From: Strigops habroptila
Lineage: Eukaryota > Chordata > Aves > Psittaciformes > Psittacidae
Assembly: GCF_004027225.2 (NCBI RefSeq)
Contig: NC_044278.2
Span: 97,518,743-97,582,742, forward strand
Length of the DNA: 64,000 nt
Direction of reading: 5' to 3'
Program-made: the position numbers and the translations under genes
Notes under the pieces: model-generated
What the model was told of the DNA's origin: nothing
The model's input: only the letters and a program-made list of their open reading frames with translations
Databases searched by the model: none
Shown here: piece after piece, positions 1 to 14,300 of the stretch
Position numbering within the stretch: the first letter of the stretch is position 1
Layout of the letters: each line of letters begins with the position of its first letter

Positions 1-3000
1 CTTGAAGAGTGTGCTGGATCATAAGATATCAGCGCTTCTTGATTCCTGCTCTCCATCAATTCAGCAGCGATGATGATACACTGCAAAGGAAGCGTAATGC
101 AAATTCTCAGTACTTTTCCATAAGTTCATTATCTGTAGTGTGAGCTAAAATTGTTCATAGCCTTCACCCCAGCATTTTCACTACAGCAGAAGGAATTCTG
201 CTGTAGTGAATTCCTTACCAAGGAGAGTAAGGAAATTGAAAAGGTTATATAGATAGGATGCAAAAAACCCCAAGCCTTGTTTTGCCAATCGAGCTACGTG
301 AAGTGTAAAATACAAACAAATTACATAAAGAAAAAAAGCCAAGATTTTTCAAATGCTCTGATTTCTACTTACCTTGGAGTTTATTAACTTCCAAGGAGCT
401 ACATTCAATGAATGTCATTCAAAGGATTGATCAAACATCCCTTTTAAAATAACATATTAAACCTTCCAGAAGCATCACTCCTTACAGTTGTAAGATTATT
501 TTCTCCCTTTACATAGCATTCAGATTATAATTCAGTTCACTTGTTCAAGTCAGTTTAAGCTAAGTGAAAACGGACAAAACCAAAGCCGCTCTGGAATTAC
601 TCTCCAGGACAAAGGCATTATATTAGTAGCTGATGAGCTGCACTAAATGGAGTTAGAATGGACTTCCCTGCCAAGGCAGCCAGCTCAAGGTAAAAGCATT
701 AACCTGACAAATTTAGCAGATTTTGTACATAGGGGAGGTTCAAACTAAAGACAATTAGAGTTCTAACTCACACAAAAGTATTTAAGTAATTTAACTTAAG
801 GGCAAAGTTTGCTATTAGCAGTTTGGTGTACCTGTAGATAATAGAATTCAGAAAATTAAATCTCTCATATTTTCATTTATTTAAAGTCCTTTAACATACA
901 TTTTTTTTGATCACAACATAGACACTAAGATTAAAGATTCAGCCCACTATCTAATCAATATTCCTCCTTTTCAAGAATGACCTTTTAAAGTCTTAACATA
1001 AGAGACATCTCTGGGTAACATAAAATGTGTTTCAAACTATGTCACATGAACAGGAGCATTGCCAGAAGCCAGCTATTACTCTGGAAGCACCCTTCAGTGG
1101 TCATTCAGTCAGTCTGTGTAGTTTTTTTCTTCTTTTCTTCCCCCTAAGTAGGACCAATTATTGGACACAGATCTGAAAGCACGCAGGCAGCTCTCTCTGA
1201 GGTCAGGAAACAAGTACTTAATGTATCCTGCTTTCAACTCTCCTAATGAATGGGTAACTCCTAGGTTAAAAATTATCTTTCAAGGTTTATGTACTTTATG
1301 CCAGAAAGAGCAGGGGGGAGAGAAGAGTGAATTAAAACCACTGCTTGTTTTATGTTTAACCTATATTCACCAGAATAAATGTGTGAAATGGTGTTAATCA
1401 CAAAATATCTGTCAGTTTGCTAACAAATATTTTTGACGCTTACGCTAATGCTGTCATCTAGAGAAAAAAAAAAAAGTATTGTTAATGTAGCTTCTAAGAG
1501 AATTTAAGTATAATTTTTATTGCAAAGCCAAAAAGCTTTCATGTAATTTCTGTTTCAGTGCTTTACTAGATTCATTTGACATTTATGACTCTGAGCAAAA
1601 AAGGTGGCAATGCTCAGGTTTATAAAAATTAGGTGCTTATCTCCTTCATTTTACCTAGTTGCCTAAAAATCTATCCTAAATATAGTAAACATCCTGTACT
1701 AGATTCTGAACACAGCACAGTGCTGTAAGTTTAAAGTTCCCTTTCCAGTGGCCACAGACATACACACCAAATAAAACAAAAGGGGGAGAGAGAGAGACAA
1801 TACAAAAGTGTACTGTTAATGTGCCAGATCTGGTGCAATACTAACACAATCTCTTGTACTATAGCCTCACTTTAGGAGGCTGTTAGGAGCTTCATAGCTG
1901 TTTTGGGAGGTGTTCATTTATTGTGAGCACGTTATCTTGTCAAATGAGCAGCAAATAAATACATGTAAATCTCATTCCACGATCCCCATGGCTGAGCCTG
2001 TACCTTGCACACCTGCAGTACTGTGCCTCAGCTCTTTGTCTGCTTCACAGCACCATGTCCCAGAAGCATGCTGCAACCAAGAACTAAATTTGGCTTGTTT
2101 TGTCAGTGCAAGAGAGGGGCTGTTCAATAGCCACAAAGATACAACCTACAAGTGAGCCATGATCAGCAGAGCATTGCGAAAAGTTATGTTCTCCAGCAAC
2201 ATCTTAGTGTCACAGCCCAGCTTTTACCACAGGACTTCGCATGTCCCATCAAGTGATATGACACAGACCATTGGCAAACTGTGTACTAGGCTGTGAGCAG
2301 GCATTGTGAGCACTTCACATACCTTGGAGCTTTGCAGGTATTAACACTCAGCTAGTTCCTCAAACCACCCCTGGATTCCAAATGAAATGAGAATTCCTTT
2401 GCAAGACCTGCCAGTAATAAAAGGCACAATCGTGTTCATCACAGCCCTTAAGAGTTCCACTAAACAAATCAAACACGTATATTCCTGACACAGTCCCTCA
2501 GGGCAGTCCTGTGCAGGAGTACAAAGGTGAGGTTACCCTGGCTCTGTGCCATCTCTGTTCCCCTCCAGATCCAGTAAAGCACCGCCCTGCAGATCTTCTA
2601 CAGGTAGCTCACTCCATTTTGGTCATCTTTTCTGAATCTTTCTGTGTAGCCCACCTGTTTGTCATGGGCAACTCTGTTCCCCCTGCTAGATAACAAATTG
2701 CAGCTTTCCAGCCTGCAGCACATCATATCTGATCTTATTGTTTTTTCTCACAGATCGTAACAGTATTGGCAAGTCCATGATTTTTATGTACATAAGTTTA
2801 TGATACGAGTCCAAGACACTCGTCAGTCTAGTCAGCATGTGAGGCACAGCACTGCAAGCAGCCTGAGGAATATTATACTAAATTTTACAATCATTACTTT
2901 TGGCGTTTTTTGTTTCCCCCCATTGGATTACACTAGATTGAATAATCAATTCCACACACCCAGCAAGTCCAAGAAAATCTGAAAAGGCTCATCTTTTACC

Positions 3001-6000
3001 TATGTAAATATGTTTTGCATAGATGCTATCAGTCTCCTTGTGATGTATTCATTAGCCATATTCTAAAACCCAAGTAAGTTTATTCTTGGATACATCAGGA
3101 TGTTGTAGCATATCTATTTTAAAGGTGAGAACAAATGTAGAAATCTGCAGATAAACATCATGTTTCAGTTCCTTAAAGGTCTGTCTTTAGTCAGGGATTC
3201 ATCTCATCCCAAAACAGATACCTAAAATAAATATAAGTTAGATCAAATAAATTCCTCCATTGAAAGACAGCCTGAAGATGTTGTAGGCTCAAGAAGGACA
3301 ATGAAAAGGGGATAGGGTTTTTTTTCCTACCAATGTGAGCTGCTACAGAAAGACTAAGGGTTATACCAAAGCTTACCAGCCAGCTGAGACATGACTGAAA
3401 AACTGAATAGAGATTTCAGTCTCAGCCTGGTCTTGTGCAGTTCAACCCCTATTTTCTCCTCAAGCACAACAGATAAAGATCTTCTGAAGTGAAGACAGAA
3501 GGAGATGAGGAGAGGTTTACAACAGAATATTTTTATATGTCTCTGTGACCACACTGAAGAGACTCGAGAAGAAGTTAATTTCTCGCAATAAATTATTTTG
3601 ATTTCAGTTTTTTAAAGTAGGATCAGTTTTCTGTTAAAATGAAAAAAGCATTTTTAAACGCCTCCTTAATTGGATCACTGAAAAAATCCTGTCCTGCAAA
3701 GGACAGATGTAACTGTATACACTCTTGTGACAAAAGACCAGTTTGCTGACATTTCTTTCACCAGGATTAAAATCAGATGGTGTAAAATTTTAAGCTTTAG
3801 GACTGGGTAAAACCAGCATTGTATTCTCTCTTGTAAATTTTGAAGCGCAGTTCTAGCAATACAGAATTACACTTAACTCTGTATTATCCAGAGTCAAGGT
3901 TAAGGGGCCTGGGAAATCCCAGAAAAAATGGAAAAATAAAAACAAATGAATTATCAGACATGCTGGGGAGGATGATGTGAAGATAGGCAAACAACACTGT
4001 AGGGCATCGGGTCAAGTTTAGCACAGGGTGGAAGCAATTAGTTCAGCCTGCAAGTAACTGTGAGTTTGCTTATATAATTAATCCTGAATTCCTCTCTGAA
4101 GTTCTCCCTTACCAGATAACATTTTCAAAAACATCTGAATGACTCAGGAGCCACTGCTGTTTGGTGAAACTTCACATACATCTCCAGTACAAAGAGATTA
4201 GGACAACAGTACGAAGATCTTCTTATACAGCAAAGTGTCAGTTCCACTTTATGAGGCACAGAGGTGACAGGCCCGGCAGAGATGACTGTTTTGGTGGCAT
4301 AATTCAACTGGTATAAATACAAAAAAATAATTTATCTTTCTAGGACAATGAAGAACTCTACCTGTCTTGCAAGGGGTTGCACTATTCCCAGGTTTTATGT
4401 TTATGTGATTTCATAATTTCAGTGCAGCACTTCTAATTTCAACAACATTTTATTTGAAGCAAAACTTACTGGGCATCTTTTTTTCTTCATTATACAGACA
4501 TGAGATGGGAAAAGGAACAAGATTTTATTCTAAATCTTTATGAACTATCATCATCTCTTCTAATCCCATAAAACCAAAAGCACCTAAATGGCCAGGTTTT
4601 TAACAGCATCACCATTGCAGCAGTTTCTCTTCCTCCTGTCATGCAGAGATGTGAAGCACAAAGCATTCCTTATTTTCTTTGCTTGCTTGGAATCAGCCTA
4701 TGTGATGACAACAGCACTTTTCTAACCTCTGTAGTGGACATAGAAACTGCATAACAAAAGCTCTAGGCCTCATGCTCAGTGACTGCAGCATATGCCAAAA
4801 CACTTCCCAAGCCCCCAACTCCATACAGAACACCTATGTTTTACTTGATGATAACAATCTGATCAGCCACAGCTCTTGGCAGACTAGTGTAAACTAGCAT
4901 TCATGGCAGATTCTCAAAAAGCTCCAGTTAGATCTACTTCCTTATGTACAATTTGTAATTATCATGGATTATTTGTACCAGGGATGCCTAATACTGTAAT
5001 CACTTGGTAGAGCACTACCAAAAGGGCAGTCTGGGGGAACTGTTCTGGTTAAGCAGCCATCCATCTGAATATATACAAAGCCCAGAGACCAAAGAAGACA
5101 GACTTGAGAACGATCCATCCATAGGTGAATCTGAACTTATTTTACTTTGTTATAACTATACGTTTTTAAAAGCTACTTAAAAAATTGAAATTTTCTGTGT
5201 GTGCTTATTAAAACACAGGATTGCTTTTCTTAACATGTTATTCATGATCTGTATTATACTAACACACAAATACCCATAATTGCAATAAACATACAGAAAT
5301 AGTACAATTAAGGGGGTGGTGGAGTCAATGACAATTAGACAGTCAATGGGGTGTTTTAAATCTGTGTACAATCAAGATAGGTTTCTAGGCAGCAGGTACA
5401 AACTTGGACATGCCAGACATACCAACATATACTTCAAATGAGCAGCGCATAAAGGTTATTAATGAATTGCATGATACTGTACATTCTGATACAAATCTTG
5501 ACCTTATGTCCATACCTGACAGACAAACCCTGGCAAATCTTACCACATCGACTTTAAGACACTGCCCCCCACAGCTGTCCACTCCCTTCCTATATTACTG
5601 GCAGGCCTGTGGCAGCATTAGTGAAGCAGAGTATGTGTCCCTGCCCCTAAGACACCCATTCATAATTCAGCATCTTAGCTGTGCTACAGAGATGAACTAA
5701 CACTGGCACTACTAACATATGCATACCATTCTGCTGATTCTGTAAAAAGGCAGCTACCTCTGGCAGAGGGGGATTTAGTAACATATTAAACCACCACACC
5801 TGTTTCCTCATTAAATGACAGTCAAAACTTGTTTTTTCAAATGTGGTTATTACTCCAGAAATCCTCCCACTATCTTTAAGAAGAACTTAAAGACAAAAGG
5901 TGTGACTAGTACTGTCAGCAAACTTAGATACATTTGATTAAAAGCAAAAATGTAAGCTTTTAACCAGAAAAGAGGTCAATGTTTTAAAATAATGTCCAGA

Positions 6001-9000
6001 TCCTTGCCCTCACAAAGGTTCCTTTGCCTTTCTCATGTTCAAGTCAGTCCACTAGAGCAGAACACTCCCATGCTGCAGAGGAACAGCAGTTTCCACAACA
6101 TGCCCTACTTTGAGCACACAGAAAGTGAGGCTGGCACATCAACAGTTCCCAACTTTTGGTACTGTGCATTGTCATCGTGCCTGCAATCCAAATTAGCAAT
6201 TGCGGCACTTACAGATTCATGGCACCCAGCTTTAATCTAGTTAGTTAAAGAATGTATATGGTAGTGGCAATGCAGAACTCAGCATGAACAGCTGCTCCTT
6301 CAACTGCAGACTGCTTTTGCAGGTCAAGCTGAACCCCAAACTGTTGTGGCTACATTATTATTAGTACCTGGTCCAGATGGTAAAGTCAGCTCAGGCACCT
6401 CTCTACAACCATTACTCTCTCTGCCTTACAATTAGCCTGCTGTGATTTACACACAGCATCCATTATGAATAGAGGCTTTAGGTCTCCTTTGATGCAGCCC
6501 AGAATCATCTTAAATGTTCAACATAGTTTTAGAAGTCAGCTTACCATATTACCTTCTCTAGAAGTGCAAAAAGATTACATTTTATTTCCATGGAAAAATG
6601 ACCTGGTTAACTGCAACACTGACATAATATTTTCAGATACTCTGTTCATCAAAATCATCTCTAGTAAGCCATAAAATAGCTCATCACTATACTCTTTGGG
6701 AAATTAGAAACCCCTCATCACTATTGCATATGAAAATGTAAAGTACAGTGATTTGCGGTACAGTATGAGATTATATTAGATTAAAAAATTGCAACACCAA
6801 GAGCAAACACAAACAGGAAATTTGGCATGCATCTGCATGCACTGGCTCCAGAGATGTCTTCAGAAAGAAATCTCCAGAGGCAACATTTTCTTTGTTACGC
6901 AAAAGGATAGTAAAGTATCAGAGTAAATTGGCATCTTTACAGACACTGCATGTCTGAACAAACATGCTGCTATTTCTTGTTTTACTACATCATCTCTGGA
7001 TTTCTCCCAGTAGTCAGAGACAGCAATGGACAGTTACCAGCTGAAAAGGAGGTCACACCGAACAGTAGTTTGCGCAAAATGAGACTGCTCAGAGCTGCTG
7101 TACCAATCATTTTCCTTGCTTATTGAATTCTTCACTTTAAAATAAAAATATACTTTGATAAATGTGAGTAACACTGATTCCCCTAACTCTGATTACCTGG
7201 ATGTCTGAGACAGTGCTAACCCCCTCACACTGAGGGGCTGTTTGCACAGCCTAACTTGAGCAGCAAAGTTAAGATGTCTGGGTTAGGAGACCCGTCTCCT
7301 TAACTTCCCTTGAAGTTCCTGCAAGGAGAGAAAGGCCTCTTCAGCACAAACTCCGATCAGAAGCTGAGCACTCTCAGCTGCTTTCTGAAGAAGCTCTTCT
7401 TTCCAGGGCACAAGCCTATGAGTGTGGGCTCCTGACTTCATCCCCAGCGCTAAAAAGCTGCTGACTCAGAACTAGATGGAGACTACTGTGACATGCACAA
7501 TAGCAATAATTACTTATACCCTGTTTCAAAGCCACACAGAACATGTAAGCATTCTGGACTTCACAAGACCTTTTAAAATGAAGATGCACTTTTTTCTTTC
7601 TTTTTAAAAGAAGAAACAAAACCAATGAACCAATTTTTGAAAAATCCTGTAATGTTGTAGTTCTCCAGTAGCCTTTACTCAATCCAACACTGAAGCATTT
7701 GCCTGATGACTTTTGGTTCATCACTCCTTGTATTGTTTTGATGTCTCAAAAGGAGATATTGTTTCAATGATGTATTCATTGTATGGGTGCCACATTCAAC
7801 CTGCTAATCAAACAATTGATGTAAGGGATGCCATTTATCATGGTAGAACACAAGATATAGCCAGCTGGATCTTTCTATTGCACAAGTTTTATAGGATTGT
7901 AATGTCAAAACACAGAGGTGCATGACCCACCATTTCAATAATCAAACTGAATATCTCCTACAACACACAAACCATCATCTTGTGTAACGTACTTCGGATG
8001 TTTAATCCACTTTTGGCTTACTGATAATGAATTCGCAGCACGATGTTCCTTACACAAGAGCAATTAAGCTACATTTTCATCACTTGTTACCTCAATTCCA
8101 AGCTAAATCCATTACCAACATGGATGCAACATTCTAAAGAAAATCAGAAGTTTCCTTTATTGAACAATTAAAATTACTTAAACATTTAATAAAAGTGATT
8201 AGAACATTACGAATTAGAAGACATACAATGTATTCTATTTTGTGTGTAATGCTATATGTAGCATATATTCTTTCCTTATGTACAGATTTTTTCTCATAAA
8301 TATCAGATATCTATGTAATTTTCCATCTTTTTATTTTTTGTTTTATTCATTATTTCTCCTTTTAATATTTTCTAATATTATTCAAAAAAATACAATATTT
8401 ATGGCATATTCAAAACTCCAAGAAAAATTTGCCTAGGTGCTAATGGAGATGGAGTGCTGGAATGCCATTCTACAGACTAAATGGACTCATAACATCTTAT
8501 AAATCATCTTTTCTCTGCTGCTAAGCCACCAGTCAGTAAAATCCATAATAAAATGTTTATAATGGGGGCTAGAGAGCTGTTTATTCATTTAACTATTTAA
8601 TCATCTTACCCTGAAGAGCCCAAGAGTGTGTTTGCAAGATGGGCTTAACTGATTAATTATGGGATGCTATAGATAGTGGCAACCCATGTCTTTGTGTGTG
8701 GCTGCATCATCACTAGCGCCAGCACAAGGAGAACAGGTACAGGCAGATGCAAAGAGGAGGTGGGACTTCCCCTTGAGTAGGCAGCACAGTTTCAGGTTGC
8801 CTCAAGCAGTCTGTGAAGCCCTATCTGAACTGAGTGTGAAGCAGCGTAACTAGACAACTGAGTTAAACCAATCCAACAGCTCAAAGCCCTCAACTCAGGA
8901 AGCTCCATTTCTCTCACCTCCTCAGGTCCCTCCATTCCTAGCTGTGTGGTCTCCATGCTGCTCATCACTACCTGCCTGCTAAACCAATTCAACACCCTAC

Positions 9001-9618
9001 CACTCACTTAGCCTAAAAAGCTACTGGCTTTCTGCCAGGACAGTTGAATCAACTTACCATGCTATAAACTAGTGTTAAGGTGAGATAGGAAATGATGAGG
9101 GAGGGAAAGGGGCTCTCTTTTGGCAGCAGCAAGTCATCAAGTCAGTCTGACTGTATCATTGAACTACATTTTAAGGAAGGAACACAACTGCTGTAAACTC
9201 TGTATATAGACGATGGAGAGAATCAAGTAACTCCAGGGATACTGCACCTTTTTTTTTTAACACTGCATAAAACCTGAAATGCATTCTACATTTCCTAAAG
9301 CTTTGGAGGCACCACTTACAAGTGTTAAGAGCTAGGTAGCATGGATTATGGATTCCTTCTTCCCCTCCTTCTCCCCTCAGCCAAACACCATCTGATTCAT
9401 TAACCTAATTTTTTATCTACAATGGCTGGTAAAAGCAAAAAAATCACAGAGCTAAGAGGCAAACTTGAACGTGTTAATTTTTCTTTCAATTTAAATCTCT
9501 AAAATTGGGGCACATCAAAATAATCAATTAATTTGAGCTGTAAAGCAGTACACTTTTATCATAGTTCAGACACTTTCAGAATATCCTTTCATACCACTTA
9601 CATGAATATTGAAATATG
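1..9618 (-). other. FREM2: FREM2 intron 2, distal part, unrecognised AT-rich sequence
   Basis: By position this lies inside intron 2, assuming the gene continues leftward. No FREM2 exon, RNA gene or mobile element was recognised. Short ORFs on both strands look random, with mixed composition and no domain motif. One plus-strand 98-codon ORF at 5,404-5,700 is noted under findings. An exon of FREM2 that I failed to recognise by eye cannot be excluded. Confidence 0.5.
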
Positions 9619-10060
9619 AGAGACGTGGACATACTGGAGCGAGTCCAGTGAAGTTCACAAAGACAGTTAAGGAACTGGAGCACCTAACCAAGGAGAGATA
9701 GAAAGAGATGCAACTGTTCAGCCTGAAGAAAACACTCAGGTATGAAACTTACCAATGCACATAAATACCTGATGGGAGGGTGTAATGAGAGGGAGACAGC
9801 CTCTTCTCACAAGTGCCCAGTGACAGGACAAGAAACAATGGGGACAAACTGAATTACAAGATGCATTCAAACAAGAGCAAAAGCTTCTTCACTGTAAGGA
9901 TGTTCAAGCACTGGATCAGATTGTCCAGAGAGGTTGTAGAGTCTCCATTGTTGAAGACATTCAAAACTTGACTGGCTTCATCCCTGGGCATGCCTGGTGA
10001 TAATTCTGTGCAGGTCGAAGGCAATGGGTTACTGCAGGAGGAGGCTCGTGGCGTGATGAA
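9619..10060 (+). mobile_element. Old degenerate CR1 LINE 3' fragment
   Basis: The sequence runs parallel to the CR1 ORF2 C-terminus and its 3' region: 'tggagcgagtccagtgaag', then 'caactgttcagcctgaag', 'cttcttcactgtaaggatgttcaagcactgg' in pieces, and 'gaggttgtagagtctccattg'. It is heavily diverged, with stops and indels, and lacks the ATTCTATG tail. It is an old copy, possibly of a different CR1 subfamily from the young copies to the right. Boundaries are approximate. Confidence 0.75.
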
Positions 10061-10772
10061 GTCAAGACAGAGAGTCATCAGTCATCAAGTACTGGTTATC
10101 TCAAGGGCTGAATCTCAGATTTATGTCTTTGCTTCCAGGTAGCATCTCAGAGACAAGGAAGCAAAGCTACACTTCCTGTTATTAGAGTGGCTGTGTATAG
10201 AAGCATGTCCATGTTTATACCCCTGACTTTGTAAAGAAAAGAAGCCAGGATCAGAACAGGATGTTGATCACGGTGATCAATGGACTGGATGAAATAGCTT
10301 TTATTTATTATAACAAGTGCAGAGCTGCACTTTGTCATCTCCCCTGCTATACAAGAATGAGGATACACACCGTGTTGTGGCCAGCCCCAGAAGCGATCAA
10401 CCCCATCCTTCCTACTGCCTTGCTGCACCTTAAAGTCCCTCTTGTACTCACCAGTGAAGAAAGATCAGTGACCTGATCGTGTTCATTCTCTCTCCAAGCA
10501 CATAACCAGGGTCTGATGTCCTGCTGATCCTTGGCTGAGTTACTGCATCTGACTTGCCAGTGATGTTCCTCTAAAACAATACTATGGTGAGCTCTAGAAA
10601 GGGACTCACAGCTGTGGGAAGTAGTGCACTGCCCCAGCAGCTTATGCAAGAGAAAAGAACTGCTATTTGTGAGATCTGTCATTTATTCCCAGCTGTGGAC
10701 TCCACACCAGTGAGCTGGGTTGTGTCCTGCTGAAACCAGCAATCCAAACTCGGAAAGATTGCTCATTCTTGG
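10061..10772. other. FREM2: FREM2 intron 2, no recognised feature
   Basis: The stretch lies between two CR1 fragments. Several overlapping ORFs of about 70-110 codons occur on both strands at 10,147-10,682, but they have no recognisable motif and overlap one another, as expected by chance in slightly GC-richer sequence. Confidence 0.4.
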
Positions 10773-11241
10773 GGATCTGTTGGAGCAAGTCCATATGAGG
10801 CCACAAGGAAGATCAAGGGCTGGAGCACCTCCTGTATGAAGACAGGCTGAGAACATTGGGGCTGTTCATCCTGGAGAAGAGAAGCTGCATGGAGACCTCA
10901 GAGCAGCTTCCAATGTTCGAAGATGGACAGATGCTGGAGAGGGACTCTTCATCAGGGACTGTAGCGATCGGACAAGGGGTAGTGGGTTCAAACTGAAACA
11001 GGGGAAGTTCAGGTTAGATATAAGGAAGAAGTTCTTCCCCATGAGGGTGGTGAGGCACTGGAACTGGTTGCCCAGACAAGTGGTAAATGGTCCATCCCTG
11101 GCAGTGTTCAAGGCCAGGTTGGACAGAGCCTTGGGCGACATGGTCTAGCATGAGGTGTCCGTGCCCATGGCAGGGGGTTGGAACTAGATGATTGTAAGGT
11201 CCTTTCCAACCCAAACCATTCTATGATTCTATGATTCTATG
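10773..11241 (+). mobile_element. CR1 LINE 3' fragment with ATTCTATG tail
   Basis: It starts in the ORF2 C-terminus ('ttggagcaagtcca'), passes through 'ggctggagcacctcctgtatgaagacaggctg', then 'ggaagttcaggttagatataaggaagaag' in pieces, and ends with the tandem 'attctatgattctatg' diagnostic of avian CR1. Small internal deletions and a short unmatched insert near 10,905-10,925 break the reading frame. It is sense on the plus strand, so antisense to FREM2. Confidence 0.9.
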
Positions 11242-11261
11242 AAGAGTTGGTGCTCTTCAGA

Positions 11262-11323
11262 AGGGTATCGGACTATATGATCTTCAGAGGTGCTTTAAAA
11301 CCACTGTTATTCTGTGATTCTAT
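11262..11323 (+). mobile_element. Short CR1 3' UTR remnant
   Basis: The stretch 'ggactatatgatcttcagag' followed by 'ttctgtgattctatgg' resembles the last 60 bp of a second, older CR1. It lies just 3' of the previous copy, so the younger element may have inserted in or next to it. Confidence 0.5.
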
Positions 11324-14300
11324 GGCTTGCATGAAGTCACATACCAGGTGTAAAATCCATTTTAACAACTTCATCTCAAAGCCATCCTTTCTCCATTTAG
11401 AGAAACAAAAAGACTAGGAAAGTACTAGATTATTTTCTAATCATGTTATTTATTTGAACCTAAAAGCTGAGAATATTCAGAATATTCAATATAAACATAA
11501 TGTCTTTATTTCCTTAACTTCACAGCTAATAGTTCCATTGCATTTCTTGTATACACATGCACATGAACATAAAATGATCAGGACACTCTATACTCACACA
11601 AGTACTTAGAAACATTTTGTTAAATATTTATAGAGAAGTGTTTGCAGTATTTTGGTTTCAATTTCATAATCTTCAGTGCTCAATTCCATATTTTCTCTAA
11701 TCGCTTGGTGTATTAAAGGATTATATATAGTAGATAAAAACGTTACTTGCATTTCTAAGCATTTTATTTTACCTGAATCACGACTTCTTGGTATTTCACT
11801 CCACCAAAAATTATGTCTGTATTCTTTCTCAATTATTTAGATAAAAGGAATGGCCACTGCAAATGAAAGTGGTTTGCCAAATTTACAGTGAAGATAACAG
11901 CCTTACTCCTATTAATTCCATCAGCTCGTTATAACTGTTCTCAGTATCTACTGCATATGTTGCAGTAATTAAGTTCATAAAGAAATAAAGTGGAAGTATG
12001 AGTATCTCCAAGCACCAGGAAAGGTAAAATGCAGAACAGATAATTAAAAGTTAATCTCTACTAATCTTTACTCTTGCCCAACCCATATCTAAAGCACAAA
12101 CCCATCTGATCTCACTGATGTACAATGGCTATTTACCTACCGTAACAAACATTTGGGAATGGCTTTGAGAAAGATTGATTTTGATATACCTGATTTGGAC
12201 TCCTAACAAATTCATTATCTTTCATAATATCAGGAGTATCCTAGTGGATTAAGGAATTTCTGCTGATTTGTATTAATATAAAAACATTTGATGTTTTAAA
12301 TACTCTGTTTTTAACTACCAAATCAGCCATAATACATATTACAGCGAGCTTTACCGGTCATTGTCCCCCAGAGAACACAAAGAACAGCAATATGCCTTTC
12401 AGTGACAAAAGGATTGTTTTAACTTTAAGGAGCAAGATTCATCTGTTTCATCTTTAGATGCCTAAATTCTTTCTAGTTTCACCAGGCCTCCCTCACCATA
12501 TATGAAGAAATGAGCACTCCAGGAGGGAAATTCAGCTACTCTAATAGCTTGTCTCTTAGATCAAGATGAATCACCCTTATTTAATCAGATTAACAACTCT
12601 ATTAACTATAAAAGGATCTCAAAATTATAATTAGATTTGGAACCATACATTTGGAAATCTTTTTTAAAACAAATCATTCCTGTTGTTTCTATTTTCTTTC
12701 TGAATTTGAAAGAGAAAATCTGGCTGTACATTGAGGAGAAAAATGTTTTGTTTTGATGTAATAAATGAACAGACTATCAAAATATATTGCCTCTTTAGAC
12801 CTTCCATTAAAAAAAACCAACCAGACAAACAAAACTGCCTAAGTAAGTATGCTACAAGCCCCCTCCAAACTTGGCCAAATCTTATTAAATAGAAGACATA
12901 TCTAAAAAGCAAAATTAAGATACTAGCACAAGTACCTGACAGTGTACCTGTGCTAGCTTGATCTAGCTAGCGCTCAAACATTAGCAATTAAGGGATTGTA
13001 ATGTGGGTTTTATCAATGCCTGTAATTTATTTAGCATGTATATCCAGACTGTATAGAGAGTTTGTGCTTGGATTACCATATGCTAGAATTCATGCTGTGG
13101 CTTTTGCTACTCTAAGCTATGCAGCTAGCTTGAAGTAAAACAAATATGTTAGCACATACAATTAATCATACCTTTGTTCCTCCTGTGTATCCTATTCAAT
13201 ATCATTTAGCACACAGCCTTATATTTTGGAATGGAGCTGAACAACACTGCCCAAAGGGGAATTCTCAGAGGGAATGTATTTATGGAGGGGGAAAGAAGTG
13301 ATTTTTTACCTTAGCAGGGAATAAGGCAAGGACTACTAAAGAGCACAGTAAGTAATTAAAGGTTTTTAAAAGAAGCTCAGAGAAAGAGCTACTTAAAAAT
13401 AAATAACTAAATAAATTCTGAATTTACTCACAGACACCACTTTGCACTGAAAGCGCACCCCAAATATTTAATTTTACTCTTAAACCTTGACTGTATGTTT
13501 ATCAGCTTCTTGACAATCTCTTATCAACTCTACACTGGGAAGGTGGGTTGGGCCTGAGAGCTGTAGTTTCAGACACTGTGAACAGTGAGAGCTAAAAATT
13601 GATCTAAAAAGTATTCTCTAGAAGTGTGAAAATATCTCCTGACCATCTTTCCCCCAGCCCAAATAACTGTTTTTCATCAAAATTGGAGTCTTTCCTTGGA
13701 AAAGAAATGTGTACTTTTTATGTATTTCAAAACTGTCTGTTGCTTGAAACAGTATGCTCTGTCTCATTCCAGTGTAGCTAGCTGACTGGATAACAATATC
13801 TATAAGCAAAGGTCAGAGTAAAGACCTGTTTATGCAAAGCTAAGCACTGAAAGAGGAATACTTGCTTTTCTTCAGGTAGAAAGCCAGTTCAGGCATGTCA
13901 AGAATTCAAAGTTCAAGCCTTAACTGTGAACCATGTTACTCACCAAAGCAACCAGTGTAACATGGGAAAAAAATAGGAGTGAAGCAGGAAAGAAAGATAC
14001 CCCATTAGAATATGTATTTGCTATGTAAACTTAAAGAGGCTAGGTGGCTTAAGGACTATATACCATCCTTTTTACATATAGATGCATACACACATACACA
14101 TATATATAGTCTTCTTATAGTAGACTATAAAACATTTATCTTATCATCATAGAAGTCAGCATAGTGAAACAAAAGTGAAGTAACTATGTTTGGGTCACTG
14201 GACAGCTATAGGAGTGCACAGTTATGCGATCTAATCGTACTAGAAACACACCCATCTGCCACATTTGGTATCATGTGACAGCACATCCATAGACAAACCA

